A stretch of DNA of 64,000 nt, from assembly GCF_017745215.1 (NCBI RefSeq), contig NZ_JAGHZV010000002.1:214585-278584 (forward strand), read 5' to 3'. This DNA is from Sphingomonas sp. Its GTDB lineage: Bacteria; Pseudomonadota; Alphaproteobacteria; Sphingomonadales; Sphingomonadaceae. Every line of letters starts with the position of its first letter. The stretch's first letter is position 1. The notes beneath the pieces are model-generated. The model did no database searches and had not been told where the DNA came from. It was given only the letters and a program-made list of their open reading frames with translations. A program made the position numbers and the translations under genes. Below, one piece after another: positions 32,548 to 42,391 of this stretch.

Positions 32548-34881
32548 TCAGAAGCGGATCGCCGCCTCGGCGCCGATCGTCCGCGGCTGGATGTACGCCG
32601 CCGAATAATAAGCCCCTGGCGTGGCGCTCGCCGCAAGACCCTGGAAGCCCGTGACGATGATCGCGCGCTTGTCCGCGAGGTTCTTGACGAAGGCCGAGAG
32701 CGACCACGGACCCGAGCTTACCCCGGCGCGCAGGTCGAAGGTCGCGTAGCTGTCGAGGTGCTTGGGGAATTTCTGGCTGTAGTCGCTCGTGCGGCTGCCG
32801 ACGTAATTGGCGGAGGCGCCGAGGTTGAGCATCGCCGAGCCGCCGAGCTCGGCCGAATAATCGGCGGTCAGCGAGCCCGAGAGGCGCGGTACATAGGGCA
32901 GCCGGTCACCGTCCTTGCCGCCCGCCGCCGGCGCGTCGGCGGTCAGCTTGGCGTCGGTGTAGCCGGCGTTGAACCCGAGGGTGAACGCCTTCACCGGCTG
33001 GTAGCGCAGCGTGACTTCGCCACCCTGGCTGCGCGCCGAGCCGCCGTTGACCAGATAGTTGAACCCGCCGCCGCTGGTCTGGATCTGGACGTGGCTCCAG
33101 TCGGTGTAGAACAGCGCGGCGTCGAGCGTCAGCGCGCGGTCGAGCGCCGAGGCCTTGAAGCCGACCTCGTATTGGGTGAGCTTGTCCGGGTCGAAGATGT
33201 TGGGGATGTTTCCCGTCGGCGGCGCCGGGTTGGGGCCGCCGGGGCGATAGCCGGTCGCGGCGCGGGCATAGACCATGAAGTCGTCCGAGATCCGGTAGCG
33301 CGGCGAGACCAGCCAGGTGGTGATGTTCGCGCTTTCCTTGCCGTTGGCGGCGAGCGTCGCCGACTTGGCGCCGGTTGCGATCGCGCCGGTCGAGATCGAG
33401 ATCAGCAGCCCGCGATAATCCTGCGCATAGGTCTGGCTGTCGTGCGCGCGGCGGACGCCGCCGAGGATGTCGAACCTTTCGCCCAGGTGGAGGCGCGCGT
33501 TGCCGAAGAAGGAAACTTCCTCATAGGTCGAGTCGATCTTGGCGACGGCGAAGGGCGGCAGCGTGATCGAAGCGCCGGTGGCGGTCGAGAAATAGTCGAT
33601 CCTCGGGATACGGTTGATGTCCGATTCGCGCGTCCAGTAGAAGCCGCCCTGCAGGTCGAGGATGCCGCCCACGTCGTTGATGCTGGCGCGCGCCTCCTCG
33701 GACCAGCGCGACGTGTGCTTCACCGTGTCGACGCGCATGCCTAGGTTGGCCGGCACCGCGATCCCGGCGAAGAACGCCAGCACCGGCGCATTCGCCGTGA
33801 GGAACGAGGCATAGCTGCGCGTCGCGTCGCCGAGTTCGCGGAAATAGATGCGCTGGTAGGTGGTCGACGAGGTCAGGTTCACCTTGCCGAGATCGGCCTT
33901 GACCGTCGCATTGTAGAGCCGCAGCCGCGCATAGCCGCGCTCCTGGACATAGCGGTCGGCCTTGAGATCGCCCGAGATCGGCTTGAGCGTGGCGGCGTCG
34001 ATGTCGACGCTGTTGTTGCCGTCGGAGGTGGTGTCCTGGCCGATCGCCGAGAGGTTGACGCTGACATCGGGCCCGAGCTTCATCGCCAGCACCGCGCGGC
34101 CGCCCCTCACCCGCGTGGTGTTGATGTCCTTCGCGCCGATGCGCGGGTTGACGTTGTCGATATAGCCGGGATCGAGCCGGTAGAAGCCCGAGACGTGGAG
34201 CGCGAGCTTGCCCGGCGCGAGTGGCACGTTGACCATGCCGCGCGCGGAGCCGCCGATCTCGCCCTTCGCCACGGCGGTGACGCCGGCGGAAGCACGACCC
34301 TCGACGATATCGAGATCGGGCTCGGCAGTGGTGAACTTGAGCAGCCCGCCCACCGCGCCGGCGCCGTAGAGCGTGCCCTGCGGCCCTTTCAGCACTTCGA
34401 TCTGCGCGAGGTCGGAGGGGTCGAGGTCCGGCGTGATGCCGCTGCCGCCGGTATAGGCGTTGACCGAGCCGACCGGCGCCTCGTCGATATAATAGCCCGT
34501 CGTCGAGCCCGGCTGGGCGGCGCCGGTGGTGATCCCGCGCAACGTCACCTGGGCGTTGCCGGCGCGGCCGGTGGTGACCGAGAGGCCGGGGACGCGTGCG
34601 GCATAGTCGGTGAAGCGGACCACGCCTTCCTTGGTGAGGTCGCCCGCCTTGACCACCGAGATCGAGGCCGGGACGTCCTGGAGTCGCTCGGCGCGCTTGG
34701 TCGCCGTCACGATGATCTCGTCGTTCGACGCGACCGAGCCGTCGTCGTCCGCACCCTGCGCGGCGACGGGCGCCGGCTGCGCGTCGTCAGCGGGGGCCGA
34801 CGCGGCGGCGGCAGTGCCGATCGCGAGAAATGCCGAAGCGGCACCGCCAAGCAACGCGACCCGCAATGAGCTGTTCTTCAT
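32548..34881 (-). CDS. TonB-dependent outer membrane receptor
   Basis: Outer-membrane transporter of 777 residues. It has a signal peptide (MKNSSLRVALLGGAASAFLA), a plug domain beginning NDEIIVTATKRAERLQDVPA with the later LRGITTGAAQPGS and LKGPQGTLYGAGAVGG, and a C-terminal beta-barrel. The style IIVTATKR...QDVP is common in the sphingomonad receptor expansion. The ATG at 34881 is preferred to a TTG at 34890. Two perfect palindromes lie about 50-80 bp upstream. As the first gene of the locus it probably imports the substrate of the glycosidases. Confidence 0.95.
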   Translation of the reverse strand: MKNSSLRVALLGGAASAFLAIGTAAAASAPADDAQPAPVAAQGADDDGSVASNDEIIVTATKRAERLQDVPASISVVKAGDLTKEGVVRFTDYAARVPGLSVTTGRAGNAQVTLRGITTGAAQPGSTTGYYIDEAPVGSVNAYTGGSGITPDLDPSDLAQIEVLKGPQGTLYGAGAVGGLLKFTTAEPDLDIVEGRASAGVTAVAKGEIGGSARGMVNVPLAPGKLALHVSGFYRLDPGYIDNVNPRIGAKDINTTRVRGGRAVLAMKLGPDVSVNLSAIGQDTTSDGNNSVDIDAATLKPISGDLKADRYVQERGYARLRLYNATVKADLGKVNLTSSTTYQRIYFRELGDATRSYASFLTANAPVLAFFAGIAVPANLGMRVDTVKHTSRWSEEARASINDVGGILDLQGGFYWTRESDINRIPRIDYFSTATGASITLPPFAVAKIDSTYEEVSFFGNARLHLGERFDILGGVRRAHDSQTYAQDYRGLLISISTGAIATGAKSATLAANGKESANITTWLVSPRYRISDDFMVYARAATGYRPGGPNPAPPTGNIPNIFDPDKLTQYEVGFKASALDRALTLDAALFYTDWSHVQIQTSGGGFNYLVNGGSARSQGGEVTLRYQPVKAFTLGFNAGYTDAKLTADAPAAGGKDGDRLPYVPRLSGSLTADYSAELGGSAMLNLGASANYVGSRTSDYSQKFPKHLDSYATFDLRAGVSSGPWSLSAFVKNLADKRAIIVTGFQGLAASATPGAYYSAAYIQPRTIGAEAAIRF

Positions 34882-34932
34882 GGCCTTCAACCTCTCCTGA
34901 TGCGCTGTGCCGGCCCCTTTTTGAGGCTTATG

Positions 34933-34961
34933 CTGTCAGACAGGTACTGCCTATCAGATAG
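34933..34961 (-). promoter_or_regulatory. two perfect 11-bp palindromes upstream of the TonB receptor gene
   Basis: CTGTC-A-GACAG at 34933-34943 and CTATC-A-GATAG at 34951-34961, centres 18 bp apart, each a perfect 5-1-5 inverted repeat. The same motif recurs upstream of the AraC gene. The 5-1-5 layout fits FadR-type regulators. The remaining 34882-35073 region contains no gene. Confidence 0.6.
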
Positions 34962-35073
34962 GACAGGATGCCATAGCCCCTCGGACTTTGCCGATCGGAT
35001 GCACGGCTTTGCGGCCCGGTACGGCGGCGGATAAGGGGCGTCGCTGCGTTGCCGGCTGCGCTATGACGGCGCC

Positions 35074-36558
35074 ATGGACGAGGCAACGATTAACCTGGGT
35101 TACGGCCGTATCGGCGGCGAAATCCTCGAAACCTGCATCCGGTTCCTCGGCGTGCCCTATGCCGCCCCGCCCGTGGGCGCCCATCGCTTCGCCGAGCCGC
35201 AGCCGGTTACGCCGTGGGATGGCATCCGCGATGCGACTCGGCCGGGCGCGACGGCGCCGCAGCGGCTGCGCGCCTTCCCCGGCATGGACGTGGCGCCGCT
35301 GGTCGGCACGGGATGGAACGAAGGTGGCGACTATCTGACGCTCAACCTCTGGCGCCCGCTTGGGAGCGCGACCAGCCTGCCGGTGATGGTGTTCATCCAC
35401 GGCGGCGGCTTCGTGATCGGCAGCAAGGACGCTTCGGTACAGGACGGCGCGGCCTTCGCCCGCGACGGAGTGATCTGCATCGCGATCAACTATCGCCTGG
35501 GGGTCGACGGCTTCCTCCCCATCCCCGGCGTGTCGACTAACCTGGGCCTGCGCGACCAGATCGCGGCGCTTCGCTGGGTGCAGGCCAATGTCGCGGCGTT
35601 CGGCGGCGATCCCGCGAACGTCACGGTATTCGGCGAGAGCGCGGGAGCGATGTCGATCGCCGATTTGATCGCCTCGCCGCTCGCCAGGGGACTGTTCCGC
35701 CGCGCGATCGTCCAGAGCGGGCACGGGGCGATGACCCGGCCGATCCCGGTCGCGCGCCGGCTGGTGGCGAAGCTTGCCAAGCTGCTCGGCGTCACGCCCG
35801 ACCGCGACGGCTTCGCGAGCGTCGAGCCCGGCTCGCGGCTGCTCGACGCGCTCGAAACGGTCGCGAAGCCCACGACCCGCATCAACCTGTGCGACGCGGG
35901 CGGCCACGAGCCCGCCTTCGGGATCAGCCGCTTCCTTCCCGTCCATGGCGACGACGTCCTCCCCGAGCCGCCGCTCGAGGCGCTCAAGCGCGGCGTCGGC
36001 GCCGAAGTCGACCTGCTGATCGGCAGCAATGCCGAGGAGATGAACCTCTACCTCGTGCCCACCGGCCTGCGCGCCAAGGTCGGGCGGCTGCTCGCCTGGA
36101 TCGCGCTGCGCAAGTCGCAGCCGCGCGCATGGCAGGTGCTCAAGGCTTATGGGATGGGCATCGGCCGGCATCCCGGCGAAGCGCTGGGCGTCGCAATGAC
36201 CGACCTCGTCTTCCGCTGGCCGGCGCGGCGCTTCGCCGAGGAACATCGCGGGCGGACCTTCGTCTATGAGTTCGACTGGCGCTCGCCGCGTTACGACGGC
36301 CAGCTCGGCGCCTCGCACGGGATGGAGCTGCCCTTCGTCTTCGATACGCTGGCGACGGTGACTGGGCCTGAAGGCCTCGTCGGCGAAGCCCCGCCGCAGG
36401 ATCTCGCGACGCGGATGCACGCCGTGTGGATCGAATTCGCGCGGACGGGCAACGTCCCCTGGCCCGAGTTCGACCGCGAGACGCGCCAGGTCCACCGATT
36501 CGGCTCCGACGAGACCGTCACCGAGCCGGCGATGCCCGCCGCCGCGTTCCTGCCGTGA
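35074..36558 (+). CDS. type B carboxylesterase
   Basis: Carboxylesterase/lipase of 494 residues. It shows FLGVPYAAPPVGAHRF near the N-terminus, the oxyanion-hole VFIHGGGFVIGS, nucleophile elbow FGESAGAMS, a Glu in IGSNAEEMN, and the histidine in LGASHGMELPF. No signal peptide is visible, so it is probably cytosolic. The stop overlaps the GTG start of the next hydrolase gene, and a sugar-porter gene follows, suggesting a small operon that takes up and hydrolyses an ester-bearing compound (inference). Confidence 0.93.
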   Translation: MDEATINLGYGRIGGEILETCIRFLGVPYAAPPVGAHRFAEPQPVTPWDGIRDATRPGATAPQRLRAFPGMDVAPLVGTGWNEGGDYLTLNLWRPLGSATSLPVMVFIHGGGFVIGSKDASVQDGAAFARDGVICIAINYRLGVDGFLPIPGVSTNLGLRDQIAALRWVQANVAAFGGDPANVTVFGESAGAMSIADLIASPLARGLFRRAIVQSGHGAMTRPIPVARRLVAKLAKLLGVTPDRDGFASVEPGSRLLDALETVAKPTTRINLCDAGGHEPAFGISRFLPVHGDDVLPEPPLEALKRGVGAEVDLLIGSNAEEMNLYLVPTGLRAKVGRLLAWIALRKSQPRAWQVLKAYGMGIGRHPGEALGVAMTDLVFRWPARRFAEEHRGRTFVYEFDWRSPRYDGQLGASHGMELPFVFDTLATVTGPEGLVGEAPPQDLATRMHAVWIEFARTGNVPWPEFDRETRQVHRFGSDETVTEPAMPAAAFLP

Positions 36559-38486
36559 GCCTGTGGCGCGCCCTGCTGCTTGCGCTGGCGGTGCTGGCCT
36601 CGAGCACGGCCGCGCAGGCCCAGCAGCCCGCCGGCCACAGCCTCGATGCGACCGACCTCGACGCCTGGCTCGACGGCGCCATCCCCTATGCGCTGCGCAC
36701 CGGCGACATCGCCGGTGCGGTGGTCGTGGTGGTCAAGAACGGCCAGCTCGTCACTGCGCGCGGCTATGGCTGGGCAGACATCGCCGCGCATCGCCCGGTC
36801 GACCCCGAACGCACGCTGTTCCGCGTCGGCTCGGTCTCGAAGCTCTTCACCTGGACCGCGGTGATGCAACAGGTCGAGGCGGGCCGGCTCGACCTTGACG
36901 CCGACGTCAATCGCTACCTCGATTTCGCCATCCCGCCCTACCAGGGCAAGCCCGTCACGCTGCGCCAGATCATGACGCACACCGCCGGCTTCGAGGAGAG
37001 CGGCAAGGACGTCATCACCTTCCACGCCCCGATCGCGCTCGACGCCTATCTCAAGCGCTGGGTGCCCGCACGCATCTACGCGCCGGGCACCACGCCCGCC
37101 TATTCGAACTGGGCGACGGCACTGGCGGGCTACATCGTCCAGCGCGTCTCGGGGCTGCCCTTCGCGGCTTATGTCGAGCAGCGTATCTTCGCCCCGCTCG
37201 ACATGCGCCACGCGAGCTTCCGCCAGCCGCTTCCGCCCGCGCTCGCGCCCTGGGTGGCGACCGGCTATCCGCGCGCCTCTGCCCCCGCGCAGGGCTATGA
37301 AGTGATCGGCCCCGCGCCCGCCGGTGCGCTCGCCGCCTCGGGGCTCGACATGGCCAAGTTCATGATCGCGCACCTCGCCCAAGGCCGCGGGCTGATGGCG
37401 CCGCAGACCGCGGCGACGATGCACCACAGCCCGCTCGACCGCGTCGATCCCAAGTCGCTGGTCCCACCACTCGACCGCGCCGAGCTCGGCTTCCTCGAGC
37501 GCAACCTCAACGGCCGCGAGATCATCGGCCACCGCGGCGCGACGCAGAATTTCCACACGCTGTTCCAGCTCTATATCAACGATGGCGTCGGCCTGTTCGT
37601 CTCGTTCAACAGCGCGGGCCGCGACGGGGCGGCGGAGACGGCGCTCGACCAGATCGGCGAGGGGTTCGCCGACCGTTACTTCCCCGCCGCGCCGGTGGCG
37701 TCGCGCGTCGACCCGAAGCTCGCCCGCGAGCACGCCCGGGCGATGGCGGGGATGTGGATGAGCAGCCGCCGCGCCGAAACCAGCTTCCTCGCGCTCGCGA
37801 TGCTCGCCGGCCAGACCAAGGTGGCGCTCACCCCCGAGGGCGGCCTGTCGATCGCTTCGCTCAAGGACGCTTCGGGTGCGCCGCAGGTCTGGGACGAAGT
37901 CGCGCCCTTCGTCTGGCAGGTGCGGCGCGGGCATGAGCGGCTCGCTGCGCAGCTGGTCGACGGCAGGCCGATGCGGTGGAGCGTCGACACGCTGGCGCCC
38001 GCCGCGGTGTTCGACCGCGCGCCCGCGGCAATGTCGGCCGACTGGCTGCTGCCCGCGCTGGGACTAAGCCTCGGCGCGCTCGCGCTGGCCGTGCTCCACT
38101 GGCCGGCTTCCTGGTTCGTCCGCCGCCGCTTCCGCGCGCCCTCGCCGCTGGGCAGCCGCTCGCTGCTCGCCTATCGAGCGCTCCGCATCGCCAGCCTCGC
38201 CGCGTTGCTGGTGCTGTGCGGCTGGATGACGCTGCTCGCGATGATGCTCTCGGACCTCGACCTGCTCAGCGCGCGCAGCGACCCCTGGCTGCGGCTGCTC
38301 CAGCTCTCGGGCTTGCTGGCGTTCACCGGCAGCGTCGGACTTGCGGGCTGGAACGCCACGCTGGCCTGGCGTGAGCGGCGACACTGGACGCGCCGGCTGT
38401 GGAGCATCGCCATGGTCCTCGCCGCGCTGATGCTGCTGTACACGGCCTGGCAATTCGGCCTGCTCGCGATGAGCACCAACTATTGA
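36555..38486 (+). CDS. beta-lactamase-fold serine hydrolase with C-terminal membrane domain
   Basis: Protein of 643 residues with a Sec signal (VSLWRALLLALAVLASSTAAQ). The penicillin-binding-fold motifs are SVSK in FRVGSVSKLF, YSN in PAYSNWATA, and HRG in IIGHRGATQNF. After about residue 490 there are about four or five transmembrane helices (LLPALGLSLGALALAVLHW and following), a layout known in exported esterase/peptidase relatives and not in true class C beta-lactamases. The GTG start overlaps the esterase stop. Antibiotic resistance is not implied; the substrate is unknown. Confidence 0.9.
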   Translation: MSLWRALLLALAVLASSTAAQAQQPAGHSLDATDLDAWLDGAIPYALRTGDIAGAVVVVVKNGQLVTARGYGWADIAAHRPVDPERTLFRVGSVSKLFTWTAVMQQVEAGRLDLDADVNRYLDFAIPPYQGKPVTLRQIMTHTAGFEESGKDVITFHAPIALDAYLKRWVPARIYAPGTTPAYSNWATALAGYIVQRVSGLPFAAYVEQRIFAPLDMRHASFRQPLPPALAPWVATGYPRASAPAQGYEVIGPAPAGALAASGLDMAKFMIAHLAQGRGLMAPQTAATMHHSPLDRVDPKSLVPPLDRAELGFLERNLNGREIIGHRGATQNFHTLFQLYINDGVGLFVSFNSAGRDGAAETALDQIGEGFADRYFPAAPVASRVDPKLAREHARAMAGMWMSSRRAETSFLALAMLAGQTKVALTPEGGLSIASLKDASGAPQVWDEVAPFVWQVRRGHERLAAQLVDGRPMRWSVDTLAPAAVFDRAPAAMSADWLLPALGLSLGALALAVLHWPASWFVRRRFRAPSPLGSRSLLAYRALRIASLAALLVLCGWMTLLAMMLSDLDLLSARSDPWLRLLQLSGLLAFTGSVGLAGWNATLAWRERRHWTRRLWSIAMVLAALMLLYTAWQFGLLAMSTNY

Positions 38487-38512
38487 GCGGGCCCCGGGGG
38501 GAGGATCGTCGC

Positions 38513-39808
38513 ATGACCAAGCTCGGCACGAAGCTGCTGTTCGCCTTCAGCATCGGCGCGGCGGCGCTCTCGGGGCTGTTGTTCGGCTTCGACACGGCGG
38601 TGATCGCAGGCGTGACCGGCGACTTGCGCACCGTCTTCGGGCTTTCCGACGCCTGGCTTGGGATCACCGTGTCGATCGCGCTCTGGGGCACGCTCGCCGG
38701 CGCCTTCGGGATCGGCGCGCCGGGCGACCGGTGGGGCGGCCGCGCGGGGCTGCGCGTGATGGCGCTCTTCTACCTCGTCTCGGCGCTCGGTTGCGCGCTT
38801 GCCTGGGACTGGACGTCGTTCGCGCTCGCGCGGCTGGTCGGCGGAATCGCGATCGGCGGCACGTCGGTGCTCGCGCCCGTCTACATCGCCGAAATCTCGC
38901 CGGCGGCGCGGCGCGGACGGCTGGTCGGGCTTTTCCAGCTGAGCGTGGTGAGCGGCATCCTGCTCGCCTATCTGAGCAATGCGCTGATCGGCGAATGGGT
39001 AACCGAGGCGACCTGGCGCTGGAAGCTCGGCGTCGCCGCGGTCCCTGCCTTGCTGCTCCTCCTGCTCTTCTGGCTGATCCCGAACAGCCCGCGCTGGCTC
39101 GCCGCCAAGGGCCGCCATGAGGAGGCGCGCGCGGCCTGCGAAGCGCTCGGCATCGCAAGCGCGGCGATGGACGCGGCCGAGGCCCCCGGAACCCGCCTCT
39201 CCTTCGCGCGCCACCGCCGCCCGATCCTGCTCGCCACCGGCCTCGCCGCGTTCAACCAGCTGAGCGGGATCAACGCGATCCTCTACTATCTCAACGACAT
39301 CTTCGCCGCCGCGGGTTACGGCGCGCTATCGGCGGCCTGGCAGGCGGTGGCGATCGGGCTGGTCAACCTTGGCTTCACGGTGCTCGGCATCACTGGCGCC
39401 GACTGGCTGGGCCGACGCAGGCTGCTCGCGATCGGCGGCATGGGGCTGACCGTGTCGCTGTTGCTCACCGCCACGGTGATGTTCGGCCTGGCACCGCGGC
39501 CGCTGCTGCTGCCGGCGCTGATCGGCTTCATCGGCTTCTTCGCGATGAGCCAGGGCGCGGTGATCTGGACCTATATCTCGGAGATCTTCCCCCAGGAGGT
39601 CCGCGCGCGCGGCGCCGCGCTGGGCAGCGGCACGCACTGGCTGCTCAACGCGCTGATCTCCGCGGTCTTCCCAATGGTCGCGGCGGTCTCGGCCGGCGCG
39701 CCGTTCCTGTTCTTCGCCGCGATGATGGCGGCGATGACGGTCTGCGTGCTGCGCTTCTACCCCGAGACGCGCGGCGTGCGGCTCGAAGCGATGCCGTCGG
39801 TCCATTGA
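38513..39808 (+). CDS. MFS sugar porter family transporter
   Basis: Integral membrane transporter of 431 residues with about 12 helices. Sugar-porter signatures include [14 protein letters not shown] in helix 1, [19 protein letters not shown] after helix 4, [13 protein letters not shown] in helix 7, and PETRGV at the C-terminus. The start is supported by GGGGGGAGG before the ATG. It follows the two hydrolase genes by 26 bp on the same strand and probably imports a sugar or related polyol by proton symport. Confidence 0.92.
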   Translation: MTKLGTKLLFAFSIGAAALSGLLFGFDTAVIAGVTGDLRTVFGLSDAWLGITVSIALWGTLAGAFGIGAPGDRWGGRAGLRVMALFYLVSALGCALAWDWTSFALARLVGGIAIGGTSVLAPVYIAEISPAARRGRLVGLFQLSVVSGILLAYLSNALIGEWVTEATWRWKLGVAAVPALLLLLLFWLIPNSPRWLAAKGRHEEARAACEALGIASAAMDAAEAPGTRLSFARHRRPILLATGLAAFNQLSGINAILYYLNDIFAAAGYGALSAAWQAVAIGLVNLGFTVLGITGADWLGRRRLLAIGGMGLTVSLLLTATVMFGLAPRPLLLPALIGFIGFFAMSQGAVIWTYISEIFPQEVRARGAALGSGTHWLLNALISAVFPMVAAVSAGAPFLFFAAMMAAMTVCVLRFYPETRGVRLEAMPSVH

Positions 39809-39849
39809 GGTTGCGGGCCGGCGGCGCGCCCTCTAAGGGGTTCGCCCGT

Positions 39850-41207
<1,358 letters not shown>

Positions 41208-41260
41208 GCGGCCCCTTTGCCGTCGGTTGTTTCGTTCGAAGCCCAACGCACGACGGGGGT

Positions 41261-41336
41261 TGGTGGGCCCGGCAGGACTCGAACCCGCAACCTAGCCGTT
41301 ATGAGCGGCCAGCTCTAACCATTGAGCTACAGGCCC
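41261..41336 (-). tRNA. tRNA with CAT anticodon, probably tRNA-Ile2 (lysidine type)
   Basis: A 76-nt cloverleaf with acceptor stem GGGCCTG/CGGGCCC, D-arm GCTCAATGGTTAGAGC, anticodon loop CTCATAA, T-loop GGTTCGAGTCC and encoded CCA. The D-arm resembles E. coli ileX from memory and is less like initiator Met; an elongator tRNA-Met is the alternative. Confidence 0.85.
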
Positions 41337-41373
41337 CACCCCGGCCGGCGATAGCGCGGGCGCACGAGCGGCA

Positions 41374-42387
41374 TCAAGCGTCTTCGGCAGCGGCAAGCAC
41401 TTCGCCGAGGCTGGCGGGCTTCGCGCCGAGGCGGTCGAGCAGCGCCAGGATGCGATCCCACCAACGGTGGAAGTCGACGAGGTCGCGCTCGGTCCGCACA
41501 TAGGGCGTGTGGCCGGGGACGACCGAGGGCGAGTGGAAGGCGAAGCTCAGCAGCCGCTCGCCCTCCCCCAGCGCGACGCGCACCGCTTCCTCGGCGTCGG
41601 CAAGCGGCATGTCCTCGGGGGTGAGCGAGACCCGCGAGAGCAGCCCGAGCCTCGCCGCGACGCCGCGGCCCCGCGGGAGCTTGCCCAGGGTTCGGTAGAG
41701 CGGTTCGCCCTGCCCGCGCAGCATGCCGGTGAAGACGGTCGAGAAGGGCAGCTCGATCAGGCTGTTCTCCGGACCGAAGCGATAGGCCGGGTTGCCGACC
41801 GCCGCGAAATCGGGGCCGGCTTCGGATGTATAATCATAGCACGCGCGCACCGAGCAATCGGCGCGATAGCCCAGCCGGGCAAGGATCCCGGCCGTGTGCG
41901 GCCCGATCCCGTAGCGGCCGGCTCGGTAGATGCGCGGACGCCGCCCCACCGCGGCTTCGATCGCTTCGGTAAGCCTCGCGAGCTTGGCTTCCTCGAGCGC
42001 CGCGGGAAGATTCCCGACGAAGCTGTTGGGGCCGCTCAGCTCCTCGTCGAAGGGCGGGTTCACCCAGGGGTGGAGCTGCGTGCCCACTTCCGAAACGCCA
42101 TCCGCCACCAGCTCGCGCAGCACCGCCGCACCTTCGTCCGACGCGACGATCGGATAGTCGGCGAGCCAGGTCAGCGGCACGCCGCGCTTGGCGAAGCGGG
42201 CCTGGACCGTGGGGAGCGCCGTCACATGCGTGACGCCGTGGCGGTCGCGGCTGAAGGGCAAGCGCCAGTCGAACTCCTCCTCGGTGTCGACGAAGACGAG
42301 GAAGCGCGTGCCGAAGGCCTGGGGCCAGGCGACGGCCGCCTCGGGCTCCGGCGCCGGAACTCGGTATCCGCGTGCGGCGCCTGTCAC
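41374..42387 (-). CDS. polysaccharide deacetylase family protein (WalW-like)
   Basis: Protein of 337 residues. The NodB-type metal-binding core is suggested by VFVDTEEEFDW, followed by EVGTQLHPWVNPPF, RAGRYGIGPHT and FAFHSPSVVPGHTPYV, with the histidines and aspartates expected for a metal-dependent deacetylase. No signal peptide is visible, so an intracellular substrate or lipid-linked sugar is possible. The start is GTG, 4 bp after the stop of the upstream kinase-like gene, so the two are coupled. Confidence 0.85.
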   Translation of the reverse strand: MTGAARGYRVPAPEPEAAVAWPQAFGTRFLVFVDTEEEFDWRLPFSRDRHGVTHVTALPTVQARFAKRGVPLTWLADYPIVASDEGAAVLRELVADGVSEVGTQLHPWVNPPFDEELSGPNSFVGNLPAALEEAKLARLTEAIEAAVGRRPRIYRAGRYGIGPHTAGILARLGYRADCSVRACYDYTSEAGPDFAAVGNPAYRFGPENSLIELPFSTVFTGMLRGQGEPLYRTLGKLPRGRGVAARLGLLSRVSLTPEDMPLADAEEAVRVALGEGERLLSFAFHSPSVVPGHTPYVRTERDLVDFHRWWDRILALLDRLGAKPASLGEVLAAAEDA

Positions 42388-42391
42388 CGCA

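Noticed and set aside
36555..38486. Class C beta-lactamase resistance gene
   Set aside because: Motifs are SVSK/YSN/HRG with a large membrane domain; true AmpC has KTG and no such tail.
41208..41260. Metal riboswitch before the Nramp gene
   Set aside because: A CCGTCG/CGACGG pairing exists but the space is too short and no known riboswitch consensus is recognisable.
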